Assembly: GCF_016793705.1 (NCBI RefSeq)
Contig: NZ_JAEULO010000045.1
Coordinates: 32,881-96,880 of the forward strand
DNA length: 64,000 nucleotides
From: Tabrizicola sp.
Lineage (GTDB): Bacteria > Pseudomonadota > Alphaproteobacteria > Rhodobacterales > Rhodobacteraceae
Direction of reading: 5' to 3'
This document shows, piece by piece, positions 50,152 to 59,444 of the stretch (the stretch's first letter is position 1; the number at the start of each line of letters is the position of its first letter). The notes below the pieces were generated by a model. The model ran no database searches, was not told where the DNA came from, and worked only from the letters and a program-made list of their open reading frames with translations. Both the position numbers and the translations under genes were made by a program.

Positions 50152-53100
50152 ATGGGACACGCAGGTCAGCCCGATACTGTGACCGCTCAGTCTGTGCGGG
50201 CCGAGTTCCGCGTGGTCGAGCTGATGAACCGGCTGCTCGACGTCACCCCGGGCACCATCGACAGCGAGATCGAGGCCGTGCTGGAGACAGTGGGCCAGAC
50301 CTATGGCTTCGACCGCACCTTCCTTTTCCGCTATGCGCCGCAGTCGGGCTACCGCAACACGCATGAATGGGTGGCGCCGGGCGTGGCACCGCTGAAACCG
50401 GCGATGCAGGCCGAAGCGCCGGTGGTCCGTCCCGACTGGCACCAGGCCTTCCTGACGGGCCGCATCGTCGCGGTGCATGACCGCGAGGCGCTGCCGCCCG
50501 GCTCGCCCGAGCGGCGCTTCCTGACCGAGATCGGTGTCCATTCCACGCTGATGGTGCCGCTCTGCGACGGCGACCGCCTGTTCGGCGTGATCGGTTTCGA
50601 CTGCGGCCGCCATGATCGGCAGTGGGCGCAGGACGCGGTGTTCCTGCTGACTTCGATCGGGCGGGCGGTCTCGTCGGTGCTTTTGCGCGTCGAGGCCGCC
50701 CGGGCCGAGGCCGCCTCGCGCCGCCATCTGCAAGCCACGCTCGACGCGCTGCCGGACCTGGTGATCGAACTTTCGCCCGAGGGGCGGATCATCGCCTGCC
50801 ATTCCGACAAGCTGCCCTGGCTGGCGGGCCTTGTGCGCGGAGGGCTCGGTCGCCCGGCAGCGGAAATCCTGCCGGAACCGCTGGCGAGCGTTCTGGACGA
50901 GATGGTGGCCGCGCCGCCCTCGGGCCATGCGGCGCTGACCCGGCGGGTCGGGCTGCCGACCCTGGTCGCGCCGCACCGCTACGAGGTCTCGGTCGCCCGG
51001 CTTGCACCGGGACGAGAGGGTGGGAACGCCAACCTGATCGCCGTGATCCGCGACATCGCCGCCTCGGACCGCTCCAGCGAGATGACCTCGTTTCGCGAGG
51101 GCCAGTTCACCGCCTTCTTCGAGATGTGCCCGCATCCGATCCTGGTCAACGATTTCACCACCGGCGAGATCGTCGACGTCAACCGTGCCTTCAAGCATCT
51201 CTTCGGGATCGACCCCCAGGTCGATGTGTCGATCCGGATCCGCCAGATCCTGCCCACCGACAGCCCCTGGATGCTGGAAGCCGCGATCGCGGCACTGAAG
51301 CGGTCTCAAAGCTACGGGCCGGTCGAGGCGCAGTTCCGAGCCAAGGACGGCACCGATTTTCCCGCTGTCGTGCGCTGCTTCGTCAGCACCGATCCGAACG
51401 GACGGCGCCTCGTCTGGTCGCTGATCGAGAACATCACCGCCATCCGGGCCAAGGAGGCCGCGCTCAAGGTCGAAAGCGACCGGCTGGAGGCGACCCGGGC
51501 GCGGTTCCTCGCCGCCATCGAGGCGCTGGACGACGGCTTTGCCGTCTTCGACGCCGAAGACCGGCTTGTGCTGTGGAACGCGCCCTATGTCCGCGTCTTC
51601 TCTCGGATCGCCGATCAGATCCGGGAAGGCGCGCTTTATGACGATCTTTTGCGCGCCGCCATCGCCCAGGGTGTCTTCGGCTCTGACGGCGACCGCGACG
51701 ACGCCAACCTCCAGCGTCGTCTCGACCGCCCGCTGACCGAGGTCTGGGACAACGAGGACAAGCTGGCCGACGGTCGGCTGATCTGGGTCCGCGAACGCGC
51801 CACCCCTTCGCGTGAGACGGTGGGGCTTTACGAGGATGTCACTGCCCGCCGCCTCGCCGACCGCCGTTTGCAACAGGTGGTCGAGGGTGGCGGCATCGCT
51901 GTCTGGGACTGGGATTCCGAACATGGATTCTCGACGATCAACGATTGCTGGGAAACCATGCTCGGCTTCGGCGGCTCTCCCGCGCTGGACGGGTTGATCG
52001 ATCTCGTCCACCCCGAGGACCGCATGGCCGTGCTGGAAGCGCAGTGGAAGCTCTTCCTGCACGGCGGCGAGGAGTTCGGCCTGCGCTGCCGGATGCGCCA
52101 CGGTTCGGGCAAATGGGTCTGGCTGATGACCCGAGGCCATGTCGCGCTCCGCTGGGCCGACGGCAGCCCGCGCCGGATTTCCGGGATCACGCTCGATGTC
52201 TCGGTCCAGGCCGAGGCGGAAGAGCGGCTGCGCCGGGTGATCGACGGCACACAGGTCGGCACCTGGGAACATGATATGCAAAGCGGCGTTACCATCGTCA
52301 GCGACCGCTGGGCCGAGATTCTCGGCTACCGGGCGGTAGAGCTGAATCCGATGCCGCTCGATGGCTGGCTCGGGATGCTGCACCCCGACGACGCCCTCGC
52401 GCTCATCGCCCATGAGCGCGAGGCTTTCGGCTCCGGCCAGTGGCAGGTCGAGCACGAGGTCCGACTGCGCCACCGCGACGGGCACTGGGTCTGGGTGCTG
52501 ACGCGGGCCCAGGTGGCCGAATGGGACGAAACGGGCCGTCCGGTGAAGACCAGCGGCATCAACCTCGACATCTCCACCGCGAAGGCGCTGGAATCCGCGC
52601 TTGCCCGCGAACGCGATACGCTGGCGCGGGTGATGGAAAGCTCGGTTTCCGGCATCGTCGTCGTGGACGAGCGCGGCGGCGTGGTCTTCGCCAATGCCGC
52701 CGCCGAGCGGGTGCTGGGCCGCAAGGTTTCGGCGGGCGATCGGCTGCTGAAGCTCTTCGGCGCCGCCGAGGTCATCGACCTTGCCGGAAACCGCGTCGCG
52801 CCCGAGGCCCTGCCGGTGGCGCGCGCGCTGGCGGGCGAACCGGGGATGCACGCCCTGCGACACGAGATCTACTGGCCTGGCGGCGAACGCCGCGCCGTCG
52901 CCGTCACCTCGGCCCGCCTGACCGCCCCCGGCATCGACCTTGCCGTGGTCTGCACGTTCACCGACATCACCGACGAGGTGCAGAACGAAGCGCGCCTGCG
53001 CGCCGCCATGACCGCAGCCGAGACCGCCAACCGGGCGAAGTCGGACTTCCTCGCCGCGATGAGCCATGAAATACGCACGCCGCTGAACGGTGTGCTCGGC

Positions 53101-54150
53101 ATGGCCACCGTGCTGGCCGGGCGCCTGTCCGATCCGAAGGAACAGGCGATGGTCCGCGTCATCCGCGATTCGGGCGAACATCTCCTCGGCCTGATCAACG
53201 ACATCCTCGACCTCGCCAAGATCGAGGCGGGGCACATGGTCCTGACGCCGGGCCCGATCCGCCTGCCGGAGATTCTGGCCCGCGTCGCCTCGCTGCACCA
53301 GGTTGCCGCCAGCGACAGGGGTGTGCAACTGGTCACCCGCTGCCTCGGCGCCGCCCCGAACGAGTTGCGCCATGGCGACAAGACGCGGCTGATCCAGATC
53401 CTGCACAACCTGGTCGGCAATTCGCTGAAGTTCACCGACGAAGGCAGCGTCACCGTCGAGATCGACTGCTCGGCGCCGGACCGGATCGTCATCACCGTGC
53501 GCGATACCGGCATCGGCATGTCCGAGGCCGAGATCGCGCTGGCCTTCGACGAATTCACCCAGGGCACCGGCGGGTCGCGGCGCAGCCATGTCGGCACCGG
53601 GCTTGGCCTGCCGATCGTGCGGCGGCTGGCGCGGCTGATGCGGGGCGATGTCACGCTGACCTCGGTGCAGGGGCAGGGCGTCACCGCGCGGGCCGAGCTG
53701 ATGGTCCCCGTCCTCGCGCGCCGGTCCGATGCGGAAAGCGGGGCCGTCATGGCGCGGTTGCCCGCGATGCGGATTCTGGCCGCCGAGGACAATGCGACCA
53801 ACCGCATCATCCTGCACAGCATGCTCCAGGCGCTCGGCGTGGAGCCGGAGATCGTCTCGGATGGCGAGACGGCGCTGCGCCGCTACCGCGCCGAGCGGTT
53901 CGATGCCGTGCTGCTCGACATCGCCATGCCGGGAATGGACGGGTTGCAGACCCTCGACGCTTTGATCCGGCTGGCGGCCTCGCTCGGGCTGCCGCCGCCG
54001 CGTGCGGTGGCGGTCACCGCCAACGTGATGACCCATCAGGTCGACGACTATCTCGACGGCGGCTTCACCGCGATCGTCGCCAAGCCGATCCGGATGGAGA
54101 TGCTGGGGCAGGCGCTCTGGCAATGCCTGGACCGCCCGCTCCCGGCCTGA
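50152..54150 (+). CDS. Multi-PAS hybrid histidine kinase/response regulator
   Basis: This 1332-residue protein has no membrane segment or signal peptide. Order of domains: GAF (about residues 20-180, ending HDRQWAQDAVFLLTSIGRAVSSVLL), about five PAS modules (roughly 190-940) each ending in PAC-like text such as RRLVWSLIENITAIRAKE and RPVKTSGINLDISTAKAL, a kinase core with H972 in AAMSHEIRTPLNG, an ATPase domain with SRRSHVGTGLGLPIVRRL, and a receiver with D1256 in VLLDIAMPGMDG. It senses an intracellular cue, for which the PAS domains could bind haem, flavin or a ligand. It has no adjacent response regulator or phosphotransferase gene; the partner is unknown. Confidence 0.9.
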   Translation: MGHAGQPDTVTAQSVRAEFRVVELMNRLLDVTPGTIDSEIEAVLETVGQTYGFDRTFLFRYAPQSGYRNTHEWVAPGVAPLKPAMQAEAPVVRPDWHQAFLTGRIVAVHDREALPPGSPERRFLTEIGVHSTLMVPLCDGDRLFGVIGFDCGRHDRQWAQDAVFLLTSIGRAVSSVLLRVEAARAEAASRRHLQATLDALPDLVIELSPEGRIIACHSDKLPWLAGLVRGGLGRPAAEILPEPLASVLDEMVAAPPSGHAALTRRVGLPTLVAPHRYEVSVARLAPGREGGNANLIAVIRDIAASDRSSEMTSFREGQFTAFFEMCPHPILVNDFTTGEIVDVNRAFKHLFGIDPQVDVSIRIRQILPTDSPWMLEAAIAALKRSQSYGPVEAQFRAKDGTDFPAVVRCFVSTDPNGRRLVWSLIENITAIRAKEAALKVESDRLEATRARFLAAIEALDDGFAVFDAEDRLVLWNAPYVRVFSRIADQIREGALYDDLLRAAIAQGVFGSDGDRDDANLQRRLDRPLTEVWDNEDKLADGRLIWVRERATPSRETVGLYEDVTARRLADRRLQQVVEGGGIAVWDWDSEHGFSTINDCWETMLGFGGSPALDGLIDLVHPEDRMAVLEAQWKLFLHGGEEFGLRCRMRHGSGKWVWLMTRGHVALRWADGSPRRISGITLDVSVQAEAEERLRRVIDGTQVGTWEHDMQSGVTIVSDRWAEILGYRAVELNPMPLDGWLGMLHPDDALALIAHEREAFGSGQWQVEHEVRLRHRDGHWVWVLTRAQVAEWDETGRPVKTSGINLDISTAKALESALARERDTLARVMESSVSGIVVVDERGGVVFANAAAERVLGRKVSAGDRLLKLFGAAEVIDLAGNRVAPEALPVARALAGEPGMHALRHEIYWPGGERRAVAVTSARLTAPGIDLAVVCTFTDITDEVQNEARLRAAMTAAETANRAKSDFLAAMSHEIRTPLNGVLGMATVLAGRLSDPKEQAMVRVIRDSGEHLLGLINDILDLAKIEAGHMVLTPGPIRLPEILARVASLHQVAASDRGVQLVTRCLGAAPNELRHGDKTRLIQILHNLVGNSLKFTDEGSVTVEIDCSAPDRIVITVRDTGIGMSEAEIALAFDEFTQGTGGSRRSHVGTGLGLPIVRRLARLMRGDVTLTSVQGQGVTARAELMVPVLARRSDAESGAVMARLPAMRILAAEDNATNRIILHSMLQALGVEPEIVSDGETALRRYRAERFDAVLLDIAMPGMDGLQTLDALIRLAASLGLPPPRAVAVTANVMTHQVDDYLDGGFTAIVAKPIRMEMLGQALWQCLDRPLPA

Positions 54151-54193
54151 CGAGTTTCAGGCGGGATGCAGGGCAGGGCGCGCCCGCCGGGCC

Positions 54194-55039
54194 TCAGCCC
54201 GCAACCGCCCGCGCCAGCGCGCAGAAGCGTTCCAGCCCGATCTCCTCGGCCCGCGCGGTGGGCGGGATGCCGACGCCCTCCAGCACCGCCTCGATATCCG
54301 GGCGCAGGCCCTTCAGGCTCGCCCGCAGCATCTTGCGGCGCTGGTTGAAGGCCATCGCGGTTATGCGCTGCAACAGCTTGAAGTCGCAGGGATATCGCGG
54401 GGCGGGCAGGGCGGTCAGCTGCACTACCGCCGAATGCACCTTCGGTGCCGGGGTGAAGGCCTCGGGCGGCAGGGTCATCACGATCCGCGCCTCGCAGCGG
54501 TATTGCGCCAGAAGGGCGAGGCGCCCGTAATGCTCTGTTCGCGGTTTCGCAACAATCCGCTCGGCCACTTCCTTCTGGAACATCAGCGTCAAGGATGACC
54601 AGAGCGGCGGCCAGACCTCGGGCGTGAGCCAGCGGATCAGAAGTTCGGTGCCCACGTTGTAGGGCAGGTTGGCCACGATCTTCACCGGCGGGGTCAGATG
54701 CGCGGCAAGGTCCAATTCCAGCGCGTCGCCGTGCAGCACCTCAAGCCGCCCCGGACAGGCCGCCGCGATCTCGGCCAAAGCGGGCAGGGCGCGCGCATCC
54801 TTCTCCACCGCCACCACCCGCCGCGCGCCCTCGGCCAGAAGCCCCCGCGTCAGCCCCCCCGGACCCGGGCCCACCTCCAGCACGTCGCAGGCCGAAAGGT
54901 CGCCCGCCGCCCGCGCGATCTTGGCGGTCAGGTTCAGGTCCAGGAGGAAGTTCTGCCCCAGCTGCTTCCTCGCCACCAGCTCATGCGCCCGGATCACCTC
55001 GCGCAGCGGCGGCAGTCCGTCTATCGTTCCCAAGAACAC
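54194..55039 (-). CDS. rsmA: 16S rRNA dimethyladenosine transferase RsmA (KsgA)
   Basis: RsmA dimethylates two adjacent adenines at the 3' end of 16S rRNA. This 281-residue protein carries [18 protein letters not shown], the SAM-binding [17 protein letters not shown] and the catalytic [11 protein letters not shown]. It is the last gene of the lptF-to-rsmA block on the minus strand, 48 bp after pdxA; the gap holds one copy of the 18-base repeat. The start at 55039 ([15 protein letters not shown]) matches relatives. It converges with the hybrid kinase gene. Confidence 0.95.
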   Translation of the reverse strand: MFLGTIDGLPPLREVIRAHELVARKQLGQNFLLDLNLTAKIARAAGDLSACDVLEVGPGPGGLTRGLLAEGARRVVAVEKDARALPALAEIAAACPGRLEVLHGDALELDLAAHLTPPVKIVANLPYNVGTELLIRWLTPEVWPPLWSSLTLMFQKEVAERIVAKPRTEHYGRLALLAQYRCEARIVMTLPPEAFTPAPKVHSAVVQLTALPAPRYPCDFKLLQRITAMAFNQRRKMLRASLKGLRPDIEAVLEGVGIPPTARAEEIGLERFCALARAVAG

Positions 55040-55061
55040 CCTCCAGCTTTCATACTGGCAA

Positions 55062-55079
55062 AAATATCCCCGCCGGAGG
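55062..55079 (-). repeat. CCTCCGGCGGGGATATTT repeat, copy 4
   Basis: Exact copy on the minus strand, 9 bases after the pdxA stop and inside the gap before rsmA, in the orientation of the upstream gene. It shows that the element can sit within an operon. Confidence 0.65.
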
Positions 55080-55087
55080 CTCCGACC

Positions 55088-56041
55088 TCAAACCCCGCGC
55101 GCCGCCGCCATCTCCCGCGCCATCCGCAGCGCCGCGATCAGGCTCGACGGGTCCGCCACGCCCCGGCCCGCAATGTCATAGGCGGTGCCGTGGTCGGGCG
55201 AGCTGCGCACGAACGGGAGGCCCAGCGTCACGTTCACCCCGCCCGCGAAGTCGATGGTCTTGATCGGGATCAGCGCCTGGTCGTGATAGGCGCAGACCGC
55301 CGCGTCATAGCCCGCCCGCGCCCGGGCATGGAACATCGTATCCGCAGGCCAAGGCCCGGTCACGGCCAGCCCCTCGGCCTTCAGCCGGGCGATGAGCGGC
55401 CTGATCATCCGCTCTTCCTCCCATCCCATCGCCCCGCCTTCGCCCGCATGGGGGTTCAGCCCGGCGACCGCGATCCGGGGGGCGGCGATGCCGAAATCCC
55501 GCACCAGCCCGGCGCGCGTGATGCGGATCGTCTCTTCCAGCAGCGCCTCGGTCAGCGCCCCCGGCACCTCGGAGAGCGGGATATGGATCGTCGCGGGGAC
55601 CACCCGCAGGCCGGGGCAGGCCAGCATCATCACCACGCGGTCTACCCCCGCCAGATGCGCCAGGAACTCGGTATGCCCCGGAAAGGCGAACCCCGCCCCG
55701 TCCTTCAGCGCCTTCTTGTTGATCGGCGCCGTGCAGACCGCCCCGCCGAGACCCGCCTGCACCAGCCTGACCGCGCGGATGATCGCCGCCACCACGCCCG
55801 CCGCATTGGCCGCGACCGGCTGGCCCGGCGGGGCAGGGGCCGCGAACGCCTGCCGCAGGACGGCCAGCGCTCCGTCGCCCGGAGCCTCACCCTCGGCCAC
55901 CTCGCGCCAATCCGTGCCCGCAGGCAGATGCCGGGGATCGCCGATCCAGACAAAACGCTCGCCTGCTGCCCAGGCCTTCGCCGCGATCTCGGGACCGATC
56001 CCTGCCGGGTCGCCACAGGTCAGAAGGACCGGCGCGCTCAC
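55088..56041 (-). CDS. pdxA: 4-hydroxythreonine-4-phosphate dehydrogenase
   Basis: PdxA oxidises 4-phosphohydroxy-L-threonine in the DXP-dependent route to pyridoxal phosphate. This 317-residue protein shows LTCGDPAGIGPEIA at the start, PGHTEFLA, PATIHIPLSEVP, the metal-binding NPHAGEGG and AYHDQALIPIK. The start is a GTG at 56041 that overlaps the surA stop as GTGA; the longer open frame upstream is antisense-like noise over surA. It is co-transcribed with surA and rsmA, the classical lptD-surA-pdxA-rsmA order. Confidence 0.95.
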   Translation of the reverse strand: MSAPVLLTCGDPAGIGPEIAAKAWAAGERFVWIGDPRHLPAGTDWREVAEGEAPGDGALAVLRQAFAAPAPPGQPVAANAAGVVAAIIRAVRLVQAGLGGAVCTAPINKKALKDGAGFAFPGHTEFLAHLAGVDRVVMMLACPGLRVVPATIHIPLSEVPGALTEALLEETIRITRAGLVRDFGIAAPRIAVAGLNPHAGEGGAMGWEEERMIRPLIARLKAEGLAVTGPWPADTMFHARARAGYDAAVCAYHDQALIPIKTIDFAGGVNVTLGLPFVRSSPDHGTAYDIAGRGVADPSSLIAALRMAREMAAARGV

Positions 56042-57240
56042 GGCTCGCGGATGATCGCGGCGGCGCGCAGCTCTTCCATGTAGCCCTCGGCCATGCCTTC
56101 GAGCTTCTGGTTGATCACCTGCTCGCGCACCTGGTCGCGGGTCGGCATCGGCTCCAGCACCGGCGTGCGCCCGCACAGCATCAGCATCCGGCGGTAGCCG
56201 CCCCGGGTCAGCGCGACCGAGGTCTCGCCCGGATCGAGCTTGGCCAGCTCCAGCCCCACGTCGCCCGGTATCTCGCCCGTCCCGGTGGTCTGGCGGGTCA
56301 TCCGGTCTTCCGGCAGGCCCTTGGCCTCGCCCATCAGCATGTCGCAATTATCGGCCTTGGCGCGCAGCCGGGCGATTTCCGCCGCATCGTCCGGCACCAG
56401 GAATTCCACCCAGTCGATCGAGACCGAGATCGGCTCGGCGGTCTTGTCCACCGCCACGTCGCGCAAAAGGAACAGCACCACGGCGCCCGGCACCGAGACC
56501 GGGTCCGAAACCTCGCCTGCGTCCAGCGCCAGGATTTGCTGGCCGATGGCAGCGGGCAGGTTCGCGAGCGGCAGCCAGTCCAGCCGCCCGCCCGCCCCCG
56601 CCGTCGCCGAGGCCGAATAGCGCCGCGCCGCCGCCGCGAAGGCGCCCTCGCCGGACAGCGTATCAGACAGTTCCTGCGCCTGCGCCAATGCCGCCTCTTC
56701 CTTGCCCTCGGGCGCAGGGATCACCAGCTCGCTGACCAGCACCTGCAAGGCCCTCGGCCGCGTCGCCGCCTCCAGCGCCTCGTCGATATCGGCCTCGCTG
56801 ATCGGCACCTGGCCCAGGAAGCGCGCGCGCACCACCTGCCGCCACAACACCCCCGCCGCGACGAAATCGCGGAAGGTTTCCGGTGCGATCCCGGCTTTGC
56901 CCAGCTCGGCCGCGAATTCATCGACCGTCAGGTTCGCCCGGCTGGCGAATTCGCTCATGCCGGCGTTCAGGTCCGCCTCGGCAAGCTTGATACCCAGGCG
57001 CTCGGCCTCGGTCTGGCGGAGCCGATCCTCGGTCAGGGCCTTCAGCGCCTCTTCCTCGGGGTTGCCGGGTGCACGCAGCACGCGCAGGAACAGCGCCCGC
57101 TGTGCGATCTCGTAGTTGGTGATCGCCCTGTCGTTCACATAGATCCGGGGCGCGAACATATCCTGCGCCAGAACCGGCGCCGCAAGCGCCAAGCTGACCA
57201 GAACCGCCGCCGCCTGCCGTTTCAGAACCGAAAATCGCAT
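56038..57240 (-). CDS. surA: SurA-type periplasmic chaperone
   Basis: SurA escorts outer-membrane proteins, including LptD, through the periplasm. This 400-residue protein has a signal peptide (MRFSVLKRQAAAVLVSLALAAPVLAQ), a SurA N-terminal helical region (INDRAITNYEIAQRALFLR-like text) and a parvulin-like domain (about residues 165-290) with no second clear one. The catalytic set of the parvulin domain is weak, so it may be mainly a chaperone. It starts 58 bp after the lptD stop and overlaps pdxA. Context supports its role in LptD assembly. Confidence 0.88.
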   Translation of the reverse strand: MRFSVLKRQAAAVLVSLALAAPVLAQDMFAPRIYVNDRAITNYEIAQRALFLRVLRAPGNPEEEALKALTEDRLRQTEAERLGIKLAEADLNAGMSEFASRANLTVDEFAAELGKAGIAPETFRDFVAAGVLWRQVVRARFLGQVPISEADIDEALEAATRPRALQVLVSELVIPAPEGKEEAALAQAQELSDTLSGEGAFAAAARRYSASATAGAGGRLDWLPLANLPAAIGQQILALDAGEVSDPVSVPGAVVLFLLRDVAVDKTAEPISVSIDWVEFLVPDDAAEIARLRAKADNCDMLMGEAKGLPEDRMTRQTTGTGEIPGDVGLELAKLDPGETSVALTRGGYRRMLMLCGRTPVLEPMPTRDQVREQVINQKLEGMAEGYMEELRAAAIIREP

Positions 57241-57298
57241 CGTTTCCGCCGCTCTTCCTCAACCCGCGGGTCTTTGCCCGCCGTTTCCGTCGCCAGCC

Positions 57299-59443
57299 CT
57301 ATTGCCGACAGGCCCGTGCCGGACCCGCCGCCCCGCCGCTGCCGAAACCCACCAGATCCAGCGACAGGCCGAAATCCGTCGTCGGGCTCACACTAGTGGA
57401 TGACGTGAACCGACGCGAGAGGTAAACATCAAACCGCACGCATTCGTTCAGGAACTCCAGACCCAGACCCGCCAGCGTGCCCTGATCGGTGACGAAATCA
57501 TAGCGGCCCGAGAAGGTGGCGGCCCAGTTGGGGTTCAGCTTGCGCCGCGCATCGACCGACAGCTCCCGCGTCGGATCGGGCCGGTTCTCCAGCGGATCTG
57601 CCACCGCCCAGATCATCGAGGTCGCGACCGAGGTCTTCGGACCGTTCAGCGTCACCCGCGCCTCGCCCTTGGTGAGGCTGAGACCGTCGTCCATCACCAG
57701 CCGCCCGGTGATCGCCAGCCCGTCGGCCAGTGTGAAATTCGCCGCCGCCAGCCAGTCGGACTGCACCCCCGCCAGCCCCGAGCCCGGGCCGAACTGGCCG
57801 AGGTCCGCCTCGCGGAAGACGCGGCCCAGCGTCACACCCATCGACCAGCCTTGCGGATCAAAGCGGGTCCAGCTGATGCCGACATTGGCGCGCGGGCCGC
57901 GTTCCACCGCGTCGGACCCCGGAAATCGGTCCAGCGCGAAGAGGTTGCCCTCGTCGAATTCGACCAGCGCCGAATCCTCGTTCGGCAGGGTTTCCACATC
58001 GGACGACGAATACAGAAGCTGCACCACCGGCTCGATCACCTGGCTTCCGCCCCCGGCCTCGGCCTTGACCCAGGGCCAGCGCAGCTCGATGCCCGCGCTG
58101 CCGTGGGTGCGCGTCGTGGACCCGGCAAAGGCCAGGTCCTCGCTGATCCGGTAGCCATCCGCCGTCATCTCGCCCAGGACCGTGCCCTCGATCCCCAAAG
58201 GCAGGATGAAGCTTCTCCGCCAGTCGATCCGCGCCGAGATGCGCCCGAGGTCGCGGCCATCGGCGATGGCGTCGCTGTCCGGCCCGTCGATGGGGCTGGT
58301 CGAGCTGCGATAATGGTTGTGCGTCTGCAACCGAAGCCCGCCCTCGCCACCCAGGGGTCCGAGCGAAAACCGGCGGTGGAAGGTCAGGTCCGCGACCACG
58401 CTGGGAATGGTCGTGTTGTCCTCGTCGTCGCGCAGGGTCTGGAAGCTGATGATCCGGGCCGAGATGAATTCGTTGCGCCTTGTGCGGGTGATCTCGATAC
58501 GGCTGTCCAGCCGGTCCGTGTTGTCGATGCCGTAGTCCAGCATATAGGCCGGGTCGGTCACCGTCTGGCCGTCGAAGCTCAGCTTGTAGCGCGCGGGCAG
58601 GGTGAAGCCACCCTTCAGCCGCAGGTAGCCGCGGGTCTTGCCGGGGATCAGATCGTCGCGGCTGACCGAGCCGGTCAGCTCGATGTCGCCGGTCGCAAAG
58701 GCCTGGCGATAGCGCAGTTCCACCGTGCGGGACTGCTTGGTGGTCAGATAGGGCGTCAGGGTCAGATCGGCGGACCGTCCCAGAACGATGAAATAGGGCA
58801 GCTTGATCCCGGTCCCGAGGTCCGAGGTGGTGCGGATCGTCGGCATGAGGAAACCCGAGCTGCGCTTCAGCGTCGGGTCGGGCATCCGAAGCCGCGGGAT
58901 GTAAAGGAGCGGCACCCCCGCCAGCCGGAACTGGGCCCGGTCGAAGTAGATCTGCCGCGCAACCTCGTCATGCACTACCCGGCGGGCGCGGATCTCCCAA
59001 AGGGGCGTCGGGTCGCCCGCGCAGACCTTGCAGGACGAGGCGGCGACCGACTGCAGCTCCGTATAGCGCCCGGATACCCTGCGCATCTCGGCCGCAGCCA
59101 GTTGCAGCTGCTGGTTCAAGACCAGCCGCGCGCTGGTCAGGATGCCTTCCGACATATCGGCGGCAAGGTCGGCCTGGCTTGCCAGGATCAGCGTCTCGCC
59201 CGCGTCATCGGTCAGCACGATGGGTCCGGTGATCTCCAGCCGGTTGGTGGCCTGGTCGAAGACGATGCGGCTGGCGGTCAACCGGCGGCCCTTGAAGAAG
59301 ACCTCGACATGCCCGTCGGCGATCAGCCGCGTGTCGCCGGTGATCTCCAGGCTGTCCGAGACCAGCGTCGCCTGCTCCTGTGCAAGGGCGGGCAGGGCGA
59401 GGGTCACGAGGACCACGAGCAACGTCAGGAGGCGGGCCACCAT
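57299..59443 (-). CDS. lptD: LPS assembly outer-membrane protein LptD
   Basis: LptD inserts lipopolysaccharide into the outer leaflet. This 714-residue protein has a signal peptide (MVARLLTLLVVLVTLALPALAQ), an OstA/LptA-like jellyroll (about residues 25-140, ATLVSDSLEITGDTRLIADGHVEVFFKG), then the LptD barrel domain with cysteines in SSCKVCAGDPTP near residue 140. The true start is the ATG at 59443, one base from the lptG stop. The C-terminal cysteine pair of E. coli LptD is replaced by a few scattered cysteines. The operon is lptF-lptG-lptD-surA-pdxA-rsmA. Confidence 0.92.
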   Translation of the reverse strand: MVARLLTLLVVLVTLALPALAQEQATLVSDSLEITGDTRLIADGHVEVFFKGRRLTASRIVFDQATNRLEITGPIVLTDDAGETLILASQADLAADMSEGILTSARLVLNQQLQLAAAEMRRVSGRYTELQSVAASSCKVCAGDPTPLWEIRARRVVHDEVARQIYFDRAQFRLAGVPLLYIPRLRMPDPTLKRSSGFLMPTIRTTSDLGTGIKLPYFIVLGRSADLTLTPYLTTKQSRTVELRYRQAFATGDIELTGSVSRDDLIPGKTRGYLRLKGGFTLPARYKLSFDGQTVTDPAYMLDYGIDNTDRLDSRIEITRTRRNEFISARIISFQTLRDDEDNTTIPSVVADLTFHRRFSLGPLGGEGGLRLQTHNHYRSSTSPIDGPDSDAIADGRDLGRISARIDWRRSFILPLGIEGTVLGEMTADGYRISEDLAFAGSTTRTHGSAGIELRWPWVKAEAGGGSQVIEPVVQLLYSSSDVETLPNEDSALVEFDEGNLFALDRFPGSDAVERGPRANVGISWTRFDPQGWSMGVTLGRVFREADLGQFGPGSGLAGVQSDWLAAANFTLADGLAITGRLVMDDGLSLTKGEARVTLNGPKTSVATSMIWAVADPLENRPDPTRELSVDARRKLNPNWAATFSGRYDFVTDQGTLAGLGLEFLNECVRFDVYLSRRFTSSTSVSPTTDFGLSLDLVGFGSGGAAGPARACRQ

Positions 59444-59444
59444 C

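Noticed and set aside
49579-54123. 1514-codon minus-strand frame opposite the multi-PAS kinase
   Set aside because: No recognisable domain; the composition is that of an antisense frame, while the plus strand encodes clear kinase motifs.
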